From the NCBI GenBank assembly GCA_016928955.1, contig JAFGJV010000046.1:1-32202 (forward strand): a stretch of 32,202 nt of DNA, given 5' to 3'. Within the stretch, counting starts at the first letter, position 1, and each line of letters starts with the position of its first letter. Both the position numbers and the translations under genes were made by a program. Positions 7,058 through 14,856 of this stretch are shown here, piece by piece. The notes below the pieces were generated by a model. That model saw only the letters and a list, made by a program, of their open reading frames with translations, did no database searches and had not been told where the DNA came from. The stretch comes from Spirochaetales bacterium. Its GTDB lineage: Bacteria > Spirochaetota > Spirochaetia > Treponematales > UBA12059.

Positions 7058-10000
7058 ATGAAGAGAGCCGCCCTCGCAGCTGCAGTTTTCATCCTCATGG
7101 CGGGCGCGTTCGTCCACTCCCAGGATGTCCCCGCCCAGCCTCCGCCGGAGGCCGCACCCGCGGAAACCGGACAGCCGGACGCCGGGGACGCGGCTGCGGA
7201 GGACCTGGTTCTCAAAACCCTGCCCCTGGACATAGCCAGCGCGTCCTACTACTCGCTGGTGGCCTGGGCGCGCGAGCTGGGCTTGCCGGAGACTGGCAGC
7301 GCGGACGAACTGCGCGGGCGCCTGTACCAGCACTACGGCGTCAATAAGCCGGAAAGCGCGGCGGCGGGCGGACGCACCATCGTCATAGAGTCGGCGGACA
7401 AGACCAGCTACGTGTCCGCGGCCTCGGGCGGCGAGGCCCTGGTCGAGCTCACCGGGGGCGTGACCCTGGTGGTCAACGACGACGCCGAGGGCGTGACCAT
7501 ACGCCTGTCCGCTGACCGTATCGTCCTCAACCAGGACGCAGGCATCCTGTCCGCCCGTGGCAACGTTATGTTCGAGCGCGAGCGCTCTGGCGGCACGGAC
7601 TACTTTATGGGCGAGCTTCTGGACCTGGACCTGGACGACCAGAGCGGTCTCTTCCTGGACGGGGTGAGCGAGCGCGGCTCCGACGAAGAGCGCATGTCCT
7701 TCCGCGCGGACGACATAGAGAGCAAGGGCAGCAACGTCCTGGTATTCTCAGACGGCGTGATCAGCTCCTGTAACGACGAGCACCCGCATTATTCCATCCG
7801 GGCTTCCAAGATATGGATACTCGGGGGCAACGAGTGGGCCATAGCCAACGCGACGCTGTCCGTTGGCGAGGTTCCCGTGCTCTATCTGCCATTTTTCTAC
7901 TATCCCGGAGAGGAAATCGTCTTTCATCCGGTGTTCGGCTACGACCCGCGTACGGGCCGCTACATACAGACAACCACCTACCTGGTGGGAGACAAGCCGG
8001 CCAAGGAGGAATCCATCAGCCTGTTCAAGCTGACGGATGGCGGCCAGGGTTACGAGCGCGAGGTCGAGGGGGTGTTCCTGCGCACCACTCAGGCCAAGAA
8101 AGGCTCGTCATCGAGCGATTTTGTCAAGGTATTTGCCGACCTGTACACGGGGCTTGGGGCGTTCGCCGGGGCCGAGGCAAAATACGGCGAGCTTGGCCCC
8201 TTCCGGCCGCTGTCGGCCTCGCTGGGCCTGGGCTTTTCCAGGACGCTCTTTCCCCTGGCCGGCGGCACCTACACGCCCTTTGTGTCCGACTTTGACTATG
8301 AGAGCGTGTGGAATTCCCCCTCCGTGCTCGGAGCGGACCTGCCCCTGCGTTTCGGGCTCGAGCTGACAGCACGGACGACCCTTGGGCCGGTGGGCCTGAG
8401 CTTTTCCCTGCCGTTCTACACGGATCCGTATTTTGACGTGGACTTCAAGGCACGGTCCGAGGACATGGACTGGCTGGATTTCTTGGGCAGCGACGACGGG
8501 TCCGAGGCCGCCCCCGCGCGCAGGGGCTCTTTTGTTGACCGGCTGGACATACAGCTGTCGGTGCCGGCCGCGTCGCTCCCGTCCTGGCTGTCTACGGTCA
8601 GCCTGCAGCGCCTGTCGTCCAGCCTGAACTGGCTGTCAAAGACAAAATCGCCCCTGCCCGCGCTTGAGGCGTACGATCCGGAGCGCGAGTTCTTCTACCC
8701 CGACCAGTTCACCTACGTGGATACGGGCATACAGCTGGGCGGCACGGTCTTTTCCTATCCCCGGGCCGAATCCAGGCAAGGAGGGCGGGACGACACGGGC
8801 CTGGGCGACGCGCTCGCGCCTGAGCCCGTCCAGCCCTGGGTCCTGGACGCCGCCGAGACACCTGAGAAGCTCCCGGCCACCGAAGGGCCCGGCTTGCCGG
8901 GCTTCACGCCGCCGGGATTGGCCATGGTCGACGGGGCCAGGGATCCACAGGCGTTTACCTCGTCCCTCACCTGGAGCCTCGGTCCCCAGGCCAAGTGGGA
9001 CCGGCGCTTCAAGTCGTCGGACTGGCTCCTGCCGGAGGACGTGGACCTGGCGCCCCTGTACGAGCTTGTGACCGCGCGCGTGTCCGGGGCCCTGAACCTG
9101 AGCGCGGACGTATACGGCGGCCTGGCCGGGGGCAAGCTCAGCCTGTCCGGCTCGTCGTCGTTCCAGGAACGGCCCGTGGCGGATACGGCCGACGCAACCC
9201 TGCTGGACGCCTGGGCCGTGCAGGACGCCCAGGCCCGGGCCGACAAGCTGTCGGGGTCCCTGTCACTGAGGGCGTCGCCCTTCATATCGTCGTGGCTATG
9301 GTCGGCCACCAGCCTGCGCTACGCGCTGGACGGTGTCCTGTACGAGTATGCGTACACGGGCATGAACGCCGGGGAGCCCGAGTACGAAACCAGGCTGGCG
9401 TCGTGGTCGCCCGACTCCATAAAGGCGCACAATCTGGGCTTTACCCTGGGCATCAAGCCGCTTGGCCTGGCCCAGACCCTGACCCTGAGCGCCAACCTGC
9501 CGCCCCTGGCGGAAACCTATTCGGGCGCCCTGGCCCTGAACGCCGGATTCGGGTCGCTGTCCGTGGCCACAAGCTACGCGCGGCCCACCACGGCGGCATC
9601 GTTCGCGTGGAAACCTCTCACTGCCCGGCTGACCCTGGGCATGGCTCCCCGGCCGGTCCTGTCCGGCAACCTCACCTGGGACCTGGAGCAGGGTTGGCCA
9701 AGCTCGCTCGGCGCCAAGTTTTCCTGGGACAGTTTCAACACGGACCTGGTTTTCAAGCGGGCCATAGCCTACGAGTTCGTGCCGCTGGACGGCTGGGTTG
9801 CAGTCGGCGCCGAGGATTTCCGTCCATCGGAGCTGAGCATGAGTTACAGCAAGACCTGGAACCCGGATCCGGTCTGGAAGAACCGCGTCGCCCTGTCGTT
9901 AAGCCTGTCGGCCAGCGCCAGGCAGAGTTTCCTCCGTTTTTCGGACTCGTCCATGAACGTGTCGGCCACGCTTACCTTCAAGATACACGAGTTCCTGGAC

Positions 10001-10366
10001 GTGAGCTTTTCCGCCACGTCCCGCAACTCCTCGCTTTGGCGCTATTATCCCGGCGTTTTTGACCTGAATTTCCCCGTGGAACCGGTCAACCCGCTCGAGG
10101 ATATACTCAAATCCTTCAGTTTCTGGAGCGACGCGGACAGGCAGGAAGCCCTGTTCAAGCTGAAATCCCTGTCCCTGCGGGTGGTCCACAACCTGCACGA
10201 CTGGGACCTGAGCGCCGAGCTGTCCGTACAGCCCGTTCTGGTGAGCGCCACGGCCAGCTACGAATTCCTGCCAACGTTTTCCATGCTGATCGCGTGGAAA
10301 CCCGTGCCGGAGATACAGAGCTCGTACAAGTACGACGGTGCCACGGACACGGAAACCTGGGATTAA
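7058..10366 (+). CDS. LptD-like outer-membrane beta-barrel protein
   Basis: The protein has 1102 residues and an N-terminal signal peptide (MKRAALAAAVFILMAGAFVHS, then QDVPAQ). A Pro/Ala-rich linker leads to an OstA/LptA-like beta-jellyroll at about residues 110-215 (repeated GVTLVVND...IRLSADRIV...ILSARGNVMFER). After it comes a conserved block about VFSDGVISSCNDEHPHYSI and VPVLYLPFFYYPGEE, which is the hallmark join between the jellyroll and the barrel in LptD. The rest alternates polar and hydrophobic residues with Trp/Tyr/Phe-ended strands, as in a large barrel, and ends SYKYDGATDTETWD. In Gram-negative bacteria LptD inserts lipopolysaccharide into the outer membrane. T. pallidum lacks LPS but keeps an LptD homologue (TP0515) next to uvrA, so the lipid handled here may be a glycolipid. 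At 1102 residues it is much longer than E. coli LptD (784). The ATG at 7058 is chosen because the signal peptide starts there. Confidence 0.8.
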   Translation: MKRAALAAAVFILMAGAFVHSQDVPAQPPPEAAPAETGQPDAGDAAAEDLVLKTLPLDIASASYYSLVAWARELGLPETGSADELRGRLYQHYGVNKPESAAAGGRTIVIESADKTSYVSAASGGEALVELTGGVTLVVNDDAEGVTIRLSADRIVLNQDAGILSARGNVMFERERSGGTDYFMGELLDLDLDDQSGLFLDGVSERGSDEERMSFRADDIESKGSNVLVFSDGVISSCNDEHPHYSIRASKIWILGGNEWAIANATLSVGEVPVLYLPFFYYPGEEIVFHPVFGYDPRTGRYIQTTTYLVGDKPAKEESISLFKLTDGGQGYEREVEGVFLRTTQAKKGSSSSDFVKVFADLYTGLGAFAGAEAKYGELGPFRPLSASLGLGFSRTLFPLAGGTYTPFVSDFDYESVWNSPSVLGADLPLRFGLELTARTTLGPVGLSFSLPFYTDPYFDVDFKARSEDMDWLDFLGSDDGSEAAPARRGSFVDRLDIQLSVPAASLPSWLSTVSLQRLSSSLNWLSKTKSPLPALEAYDPEREFFYPDQFTYVDTGIQLGGTVFSYPRAESRQGGRDDTGLGDALAPEPVQPWVLDAAETPEKLPATEGPGLPGFTPPGLAMVDGARDPQAFTSSLTWSLGPQAKWDRRFKSSDWLLPEDVDLAPLYELVTARVSGALNLSADVYGGLAGGKLSLSGSSSFQERPVADTADATLLDAWAVQDAQARADKLSGSLSLRASPFISSWLWSATSLRYALDGVLYEYAYTGMNAGEPEYETRLASWSPDSIKAHNLGFTLGIKPLGLAQTLTLSANLPPLAETYSGALALNAGFGSLSVATSYARPTTAASFAWKPLTARLTLGMAPRPVLSGNLTWDLEQGWPSSLGAKFSWDSFNTDLVFKRAIAYEFVPLDGWVAVGAEDFRPSELSMSYSKTWNPDPVWKNRVALSLSLSASARQSFLRFSDSSMNVSATLTFKIHEFLDVSFSATSRNSSLWRYYPGVFDLNFPVEPVNPLEDILKSFSFWSDADRQEALFKLKSLSLRVVHNLHDWDLSAELSVQPVLVSATASYEFLPTFSMLIAWKPVPEIQSSYKYDGATDTETWD

Positions 10367-10397
10367 TGGATCACTCAACCGCCCCTGGGAGCCTTTC

Positions 10398-10426
10398 TTG
10401 ATTTTTTTCGCGTCTGGGGGTAGGAT
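10398..10426 (+). promoter_or_regulatory. phoH operon promoter, close to the start codon
   Basis: TTGATT (10398-10403), 17 bp, TAGGAT (10421-10426). The -10 ends 12 nt before the GTG start of phoH, predicting a leader of about 6 nt. It would drive the five-gene block 10439-16853. No clear terminator separates it from the LptD-like gene. Confidence 0.5.
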
Positions 10427-10438
10427 TTTGACGATGAG

Positions 10439-11428
10439 GTGCCCTTGTCAGAACCCACCGGCATAGCGCTCGAGGATACGCGGCTTCTGGCCGACGTATG
10501 CGGCGTTAACGACTATAACCTGCGCATTTTTGAACGCCTCCTTGGTTGCCGGGTGCGTACCCGAGGCAACGAGATCGTCCTGGACACGGACGACGCGGAC
10601 ACGGCCTGCCTGTTCGAGCGCATGATGGGCCAGCTCGTGGAGGCGCTCGGCGAGGGGATGCCGGCGTCGCCTGACCTTATCACCGCCATACACGCAAGCC
10701 TGACGCCGGAAGGCGACCAGCGGCGGAATGACGGGCGGCCGCGCCAGTCGTGCACCGATTTGTTCAAGGAAGTGGCCATACAGGTCCCCGGGGCTTTTGG
10801 CAAGGTGTACCCGCGCACGGAGGGCCAGGCCTTGCTCCTGCGTGGCTTTTCCACGCATGACATCAGCTTTGCCGTGGGTCCCGCCGGCACGGGCAAGACC
10901 TTCCTCGCGGTCGCCTGGGCGCTCAAAGAGGTGCTCGGAAAGGCCCGCCGCAAGCTGGTGCTGACGCGGCCGGTGGTGGAGGCGGGGGAAAGCCTGGGCT
11001 TTCTGCCAGGCGACCTTGCCCAGAAAATCAGTCCCTATCTCCGTCCTCTCTACGACGCCATGGAGGCCCTGGTGCCCTTTGAGGTGGTGAGGCGGATGGA
11101 GGACAACCATGCCATAGAGATAGCCCCGCTCGCGTACATGCGCGGCCGGAGCCTCAACCATTCAGTCGTGATCCTGGACGAAGCCCAGAACGCCACGCGC
11201 GAGCAGATGAAAATGTTCCTCACGCGGCTCGGCGAAGGCTCGGCGGCCATCATCACCGGCGACCTAACCCAGATCGACCTGCCTCGCAAGTCGGATTCTG
11301 GTTTGGTGCACGCCCTCTCGGTGCTGGACGGCATAGACGACATCTTCGTCTGCCGGCTGGACGGCCGGGACGTGGTGCGCAATCCCCTGGTCAGGAAGAT
11401 AATAGAAGCCTATGAATCAGAACGATAG
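10439..11428 (+). CDS. phoH: PhoH-like ATPase (YbeZ type)
   Basis: The protein has 329 residues, a normal length for PhoH/YbeZ. PhoH proteins are cytoplasmic P-loop ATPases linked to RNA metabolism and ribosome maturation, and are usually encoded beside the endoribonuclease YbeY, as here. An N-terminal KH-like region (~12-60, DYNLRIFERLLGCRVRTRGNEIVL) precedes the ATPase core. Walker A is GPAGTGKT (147-154), a conserved TRPVVEAGESLGFLPGD follows (176-192), Walker B is VVILDEAQ (243-250), and ITGDLTQIDLP comes later. Translation most likely starts at GTG 10439; an ATG at 10434 is out of frame and closes after about ten codons, and a TTG two codons in is an alternative. The 3' end overlaps the next gene by 17 bp, which points to translational coupling. 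Confidence 0.93.
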   Translation: MPLSEPTGIALEDTRLLADVCGVNDYNLRIFERLLGCRVRTRGNEIVLDTDDADTACLFERMMGQLVEALGEGMPASPDLITAIHASLTPEGDQRRNDGRPRQSCTDLFKEVAIQVPGAFGKVYPRTEGQALLLRGFSTHDISFAVGPAGTGKTFLAVAWALKEVLGKARRKLVLTRPVVEAGESLGFLPGDLAQKISPYLRPLYDAMEALVPFEVVRRMEDNHAIEIAPLAYMRGRSLNHSVVILDEAQNATREQMKMFLTRLGEGSAAIITGDLTQIDLPRKSDSGLVHALSVLDGIDDIFVCRLDGRDVVRNPLVRKIIEAYESER

Positions 11429-13619
11429 CCAACCGGGCGCCTTTGGCTCCCTGCGCTCCCTGCTCTCGGACCGCAATTCGGACAGCAGGTTCCAGGCGGC
11501 GCTCATGGGCGGCTTGTTCCTTTTATGCGCGTTGGCCTTTACCCTTTCAGGCCCGGCCGGGCGCTCGGCCAGGCTGGAGGGCTTCGAGGTCGGCAAGGTG
11601 GCCGACAGGGACGTGACCGCTGAGATGGACGTGGTGTACAGCGACGCCCAGGCCACGGCCGCCCGCATCGAGGAGGAACAGCGCAAGGTGGCGGCCGTGT
11701 TCGTGCTAGACGAGACGGTGACGGAAGGCGCGCTTTCCGATTTCGAGCGTTTCAGGACCTTTTTCCTGGAACAACCCGAGGACCTGCCCGGCGACGAGCT
11801 GGCCAAGCGCATGGAAACAGCCTATCCGCTCCTTGCCAAGACAGGCCTCCCGGCCAAGCTGATGGCGTACCCGGCCCCGGAGAGCGCTTTTTCCCAGGCG
11901 TCTGCCCTGCTCCAGGCCGTCCTGGCGACCGGCGTGGTGGCCATACCCGAAAAGGGGCTGGATTCGTACAAGCCCGACGCGGTGGAACTCAGGCGCTGGG
12001 ACAACGGTCCGCTTGTGTTCGAGGAAGTGCCTCTGGAGCGGCTCGTGACAGCGCGCAACGTGGATGGGGCGCTCCAAAAGCTGGCCGCGGGCAGAAAGCT
12101 GTCCGGCGACCTGGCGGACGTGGCCGTGGGCCTGGCGTCGGCCTTTGCCCTTGAGAACGCTTTTTTTGACGACGCCATGAGCCAGCGCAGGCTCGAGGCC
12201 GCGGCCGCGTCAGTGGAACCCGTCCTCAGGCGCATAGCCAAGGGCGAGCGCGTCATACGGGAAGGCTTCATCGTAACCAGCGAGGACATGGAGCGGCTCG
12301 CGGCCCTCAGGCGAACGGACATACGGTTCAACGTGCTGGGCATGTTCGGCGGACTTCTGTATCTGGGCGCCCTCCTTCTGGGCACCTGGCAGCTTCTTTC
12401 CCGCGAGCGCCCGCGCAGAGGTTTTGGCCGGGCGGCCATGGCTTTGGTATCGGGACTCTTTGTTCTGTATTTCTGCATAGCGGCCGTGCTGTACGCCATA
12501 CTGGACCCGTCCATGGCTGGCATACTGGCGGTGGCCATGCCCACGGCGCTTCTGTCCATACTCATGGCCATCCTGTTCTCCGAGCGCTTTGCCGCAACCT
12601 ATACGGTGGCCCTGGCCCTGGGCGTGTTCCTGGCCGGCGGCCTTTCCGGCGAGGCATTGGGCCTGGCCCTGAGTTCCGGCCTTGCCGGCATACTCCTGGT
12701 GCGCAAGGCCGAAAAACGCATCGACCTGGTGCGCGCTGGAGCACAGCTGGCGGTGGTCCAGTTCCTCATAGGACTGGCCCTGGCCGCTGTGGGCGGCAAG
12801 GCGTTCCTCGACGCCGTGGGCCTGGCGTCGTGGGCGGCTGTCAACGGCTTTTTCTGCTCCGTGCTTGCGCTGGGCTTCCTGCCGCTGATAGAGCAGGCGC
12901 TGAACGCGGCCACCGTGTTCCGCCTCCAGGAGCTGTCCGACCTGAACGCCCCCGCCCTGAAGCGCCTTCTGTCCGTGGCCCCGGGAACCTACAGCCACTC
13001 AATCACGGTGGCGCACCTGGCCGAGTCGGCATGCAGGGAAATAGGCGCGGACGCCCTCCTGGCCCGGGTAGGCGCCTACTACCACGACATAGGCAAGACC
13101 GAACAGCCGGAGTACTTCATAGAGAACCAGTCCGGCTACAACAAGCACGACGACATAAACCCGCGCCTGTCGGCCACGGTGCTCCGCAGCCACGTCAAGT
13201 TCGGGCTCGAGCGGGCCCAGGCGCTCGGCCTGCCAGGGCCCGTGCGCGAGATCATCGGGGAGCACCACGGCACGTCGCTGATATCCTATTTTTACAGCCA
13301 GGCGCAGAAGGAAAGCCCCGACGTCCCGAGCGAGGATTTCAGCTATCCCGGCCCGCTGCCGTCCAGCAAGGAAGCCGCCGTGGTGATGCTTGCCGACTGC
13401 GTGGAAGCCGCGTCGCGCACGCTCAAAAAGCCGTCCATGGCCAGGCTCGAGCAGTTCGTGCGGGAAATGGTGATGGACAAATTCGACCACGGCCAGCTTG
13501 CCCAGTCCGAGCTGACCTTCAGGGACCTGGAGAAGATCCGGAACACCTTCATACGCATCCTGGCAGGGCATTTCCATTCCCGCATAGAATATCCCAAGGC
13601 CCGGGAGGCCCAGCGGTGA
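11412..13619 (+). CDS. 7TM-HD phosphodiesterase, PgpH/YqfF family
   Basis: The protein has 735 residues. An N-terminal transmembrane helix (~27-46) is followed by an extracytoplasmic 7TMR-HDED domain (~55-300), seven hydrophobic segments between about 305 and 500, and a cytoplasmic HD domain (~520-700). Metal-binding residues are visible: H528 (YSHSITVAHLAE), the H558-D559 pair (YYHDIGKTEQPEYFIENQ), H594, H618-H619 (GEHHG) and D662 (MLADCVEAASR). Listeria PgpH of this family degrades cyclic di-AMP; the same reaction is likely but not proven here. The outer domain may sense a ligand. No cyclic di-AMP synthase is in the window. It overlaps phoH by 17 bp, and its TGA overlaps the GTG of ybeY. 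Confidence 0.92.
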   Translation: MNQNDSQPGAFGSLRSLLSDRNSDSRFQAALMGGLFLLCALAFTLSGPAGRSARLEGFEVGKVADRDVTAEMDVVYSDAQATAARIEEEQRKVAAVFVLDETVTEGALSDFERFRTFFLEQPEDLPGDELAKRMETAYPLLAKTGLPAKLMAYPAPESAFSQASALLQAVLATGVVAIPEKGLDSYKPDAVELRRWDNGPLVFEEVPLERLVTARNVDGALQKLAAGRKLSGDLADVAVGLASAFALENAFFDDAMSQRRLEAAAASVEPVLRRIAKGERVIREGFIVTSEDMERLAALRRTDIRFNVLGMFGGLLYLGALLLGTWQLLSRERPRRGFGRAAMALVSGLFVLYFCIAAVLYAILDPSMAGILAVAMPTALLSILMAILFSERFAATYTVALALGVFLAGGLSGEALGLALSSGLAGILLVRKAEKRIDLVRAGAQLAVVQFLIGLALAAVGGKAFLDAVGLASWAAVNGFFCSVLALGFLPLIEQALNAATVFRLQELSDLNAPALKRLLSVAPGTYSHSITVAHLAESACREIGADALLARVGAYYHDIGKTEQPEYFIENQSGYNKHDDINPRLSATVLRSHVKFGLERAQALGLPGPVREIIGEHHGTSLISYFYSQAQKESPDVPSEDFSYPGPLPSSKEAAVVMLADCVEAASRTLKKPSMARLEQFVREMVMDKFDHGQLAQSELTFRDLEKIRNTFIRILAGHFHSRIEYPKAREAQR

Positions 13620-14068
13620 ACGCGGCGAGCGCAGACGCCAGGGACCTTCAGCCCCCAGCCTGGCTGGACAGGGCTGAAGCCTTTGCCGTCAAGGCCATGG
13701 ATGCCGCCGGGCTTGAGGACTGGGACCTGTCCCTGGTGGTGTGCGGCGACGTGCTCATGGCGTCGCTCAACCGGGAGTACCGCGGCAAGGACGGGCCCAC
13801 CGATGTCCTGTCGTTCGAGCAGGGGCAGTGGTATGAAACCGAAGAAGGGCGTCGCTTTCTAGCCGGTGACGTGGTAGTATGCGTTGACGCCCTGTACAGG
13901 AACGCGGACGAGTTCAGCGTCCCCCCGGACGAGGAACTCAAGCGGCTGATCGTGCACGGCATTTTGCACCTGTCGGGCATGGACCACCAGGGACTGGCCC
14001 CGGATGAGCCCATGCTGGCCAGGCAGGAAGACATATTGAGGCAGCTTTCGGAGGAAACGATACTTTGA
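13616..14068 (+). CDS. ybeY: Endoribonuclease YbeY
   Basis: The protein has 150 residues, typical for the family. YbeY is a zinc metalloenzyme that takes part in 16S rRNA maturation and ribosome quality control in the cytoplasm. The signature HGILHLSGMDH is intact, giving zinc ligands H114, H118 and H124. The family motif PTDVLSFEQG (61-70) and a GDVVVCVD strand (84-91) are also present. Translation starts at GTG 13616, interlocked with the stop of the HD gene as GTGA, with GGGAGG (13603-13608) 7 nt upstream. Longer in-frame readings into the HD gene are artefacts. The order phoH, HD, ybeY, corC is a very common bacterial arrangement. Confidence 0.95.
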   Translation: MNAASADARDLQPPAWLDRAEAFAVKAMDAAGLEDWDLSLVVCGDVLMASLNREYRGKDGPTDVLSFEQGQWYETEEGRRFLAGDVVVCVDALYRNADEFSVPPDEELKRLIVHGILHLSGMDHQGLAPDEPMLARQEDILRQLSEETIL

Positions 14069-14856
14069 AACCAAAAGGCTTGTTCGCGCGTTTGTTTCAT
14101 GTCCGGCGTACCGAGGGCGACGACGAGGACGCGGACGAAATTTCGTCAGAACGTAGGGAGATGATACGGGGCGTCCAGGAACTGTCCGAGACCACGGTCA
14201 AGGAAGTGATGGTGCCGAGGATAGACACGGTCTTCCTGCCCATAGACGCCGAGCGTGACGAGATACTCGAGACCGTGGTGTCCTGCGGCCATTCGCGCAT
14301 ACCCGTGTACCGCGACACCATAGACGACGTGGCGGGCGTCTTGTACGTCAAGGACCTCCTGCACGCCGTGCTCAAGGGCGAGCGCCTGGATCTGGCGACC
14401 ATCGTGCGCAAGCCGTTTTTTGTCCCCGATTCCAAGCGCATAGACTCCCTCCTGCGGGAGTTCAAGCGCCGCCACGTGCACATAGCCATAGCCATAGACG
14501 AGTACGGCGGGGTGTCGGGCATCGTGTGCATGGAGGACATCATCGAGGAGATCGTGGGCGAGATCCAGGACGAGTTCGACAACGAGCGCGACGACGTGGT
14601 TCCGCTCGGCGAAGCGTCGTGGCTGGTGGACGCCCGCGTCAACATAGAGGACCTGAACGACGAGCTGGACATAGGGCTGCCGGCCGAGGAATTCGACACG
14701 CTCGGAGGCTTTGTGTTCGACCTGTTCGGCAAGATACCGGCCCGGTACGAGAAGGTGGCATGGCGCGACTACGACTTTGTCATCCAGGAAATGGACGGCC
14801 ACAGCATAAGCGCCATAAAGGTGCTCAGGCGGCAGGACGCGCCGGACGAATCGTGA
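14065..14856 (+). CDS. CBS-domain CorC/TlyC-type protein
   Basis: The protein has 263 residues, a soluble member of the CorC/YbeX/TlyC family. After a charged N-terminus comes the family motif VKEVMVPRIDTVFLP (46-60), which opens a tandem pair of CBS domains (roughly 46-105 and 112-170, the second ending AIDEYGGVSGIVCMEDIIEEIVGEI). The CorC_HlyC transporter-associated domain follows (~180-258, LDIGLPAEEFDTLGGFVFDLFG). CBS pairs bind adenine nucleotides. YbeX/CorC has been linked to magnesium efflux and ribosome metabolism. The name 'hemolysin TlyC' used in spirochaetes is not supported by any feature seen here. The start is TTG 14065, with GGAGG at 14050-14054; it overlaps the ybeY stop as TTGA. 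There is no transmembrane DUF21 domain. Confidence 0.88.
   Translation: MKPKGLFARLFHVRRTEGDDEDADEISSERREMIRGVQELSETTVKEVMVPRIDTVFLPIDAERDEILETVVSCGHSRIPVYRDTIDDVAGVLYVKDLLHAVLKGERLDLATIVRKPFFVPDSKRIDSLLREFKRRHVHIAIAIDEYGGVSGIVCMEDIIEEIVGEIQDEFDNERDDVVPLGEASWLVDARVNIEDLNDELDIGLPAEEFDTLGGFVFDLFGKIPARYEKVAWRDYDFVIQEMDGHSISAIKVLRRQDAPDES

Noticed and set aside
12830-13615. Upstream extension of ybeY in frame through the HD gene
   Set aside because: The extra 262 residues are out-of-frame reading of the HD domain; the GTG at 13616 has a good ribosome site and the family begins there.
14526-14852. Upstream extension of the TPR gene through corC
   Set aside because: Arg/Gly-rich out-of-frame translation of corC; the signal peptide starts at the GTG at 14853.
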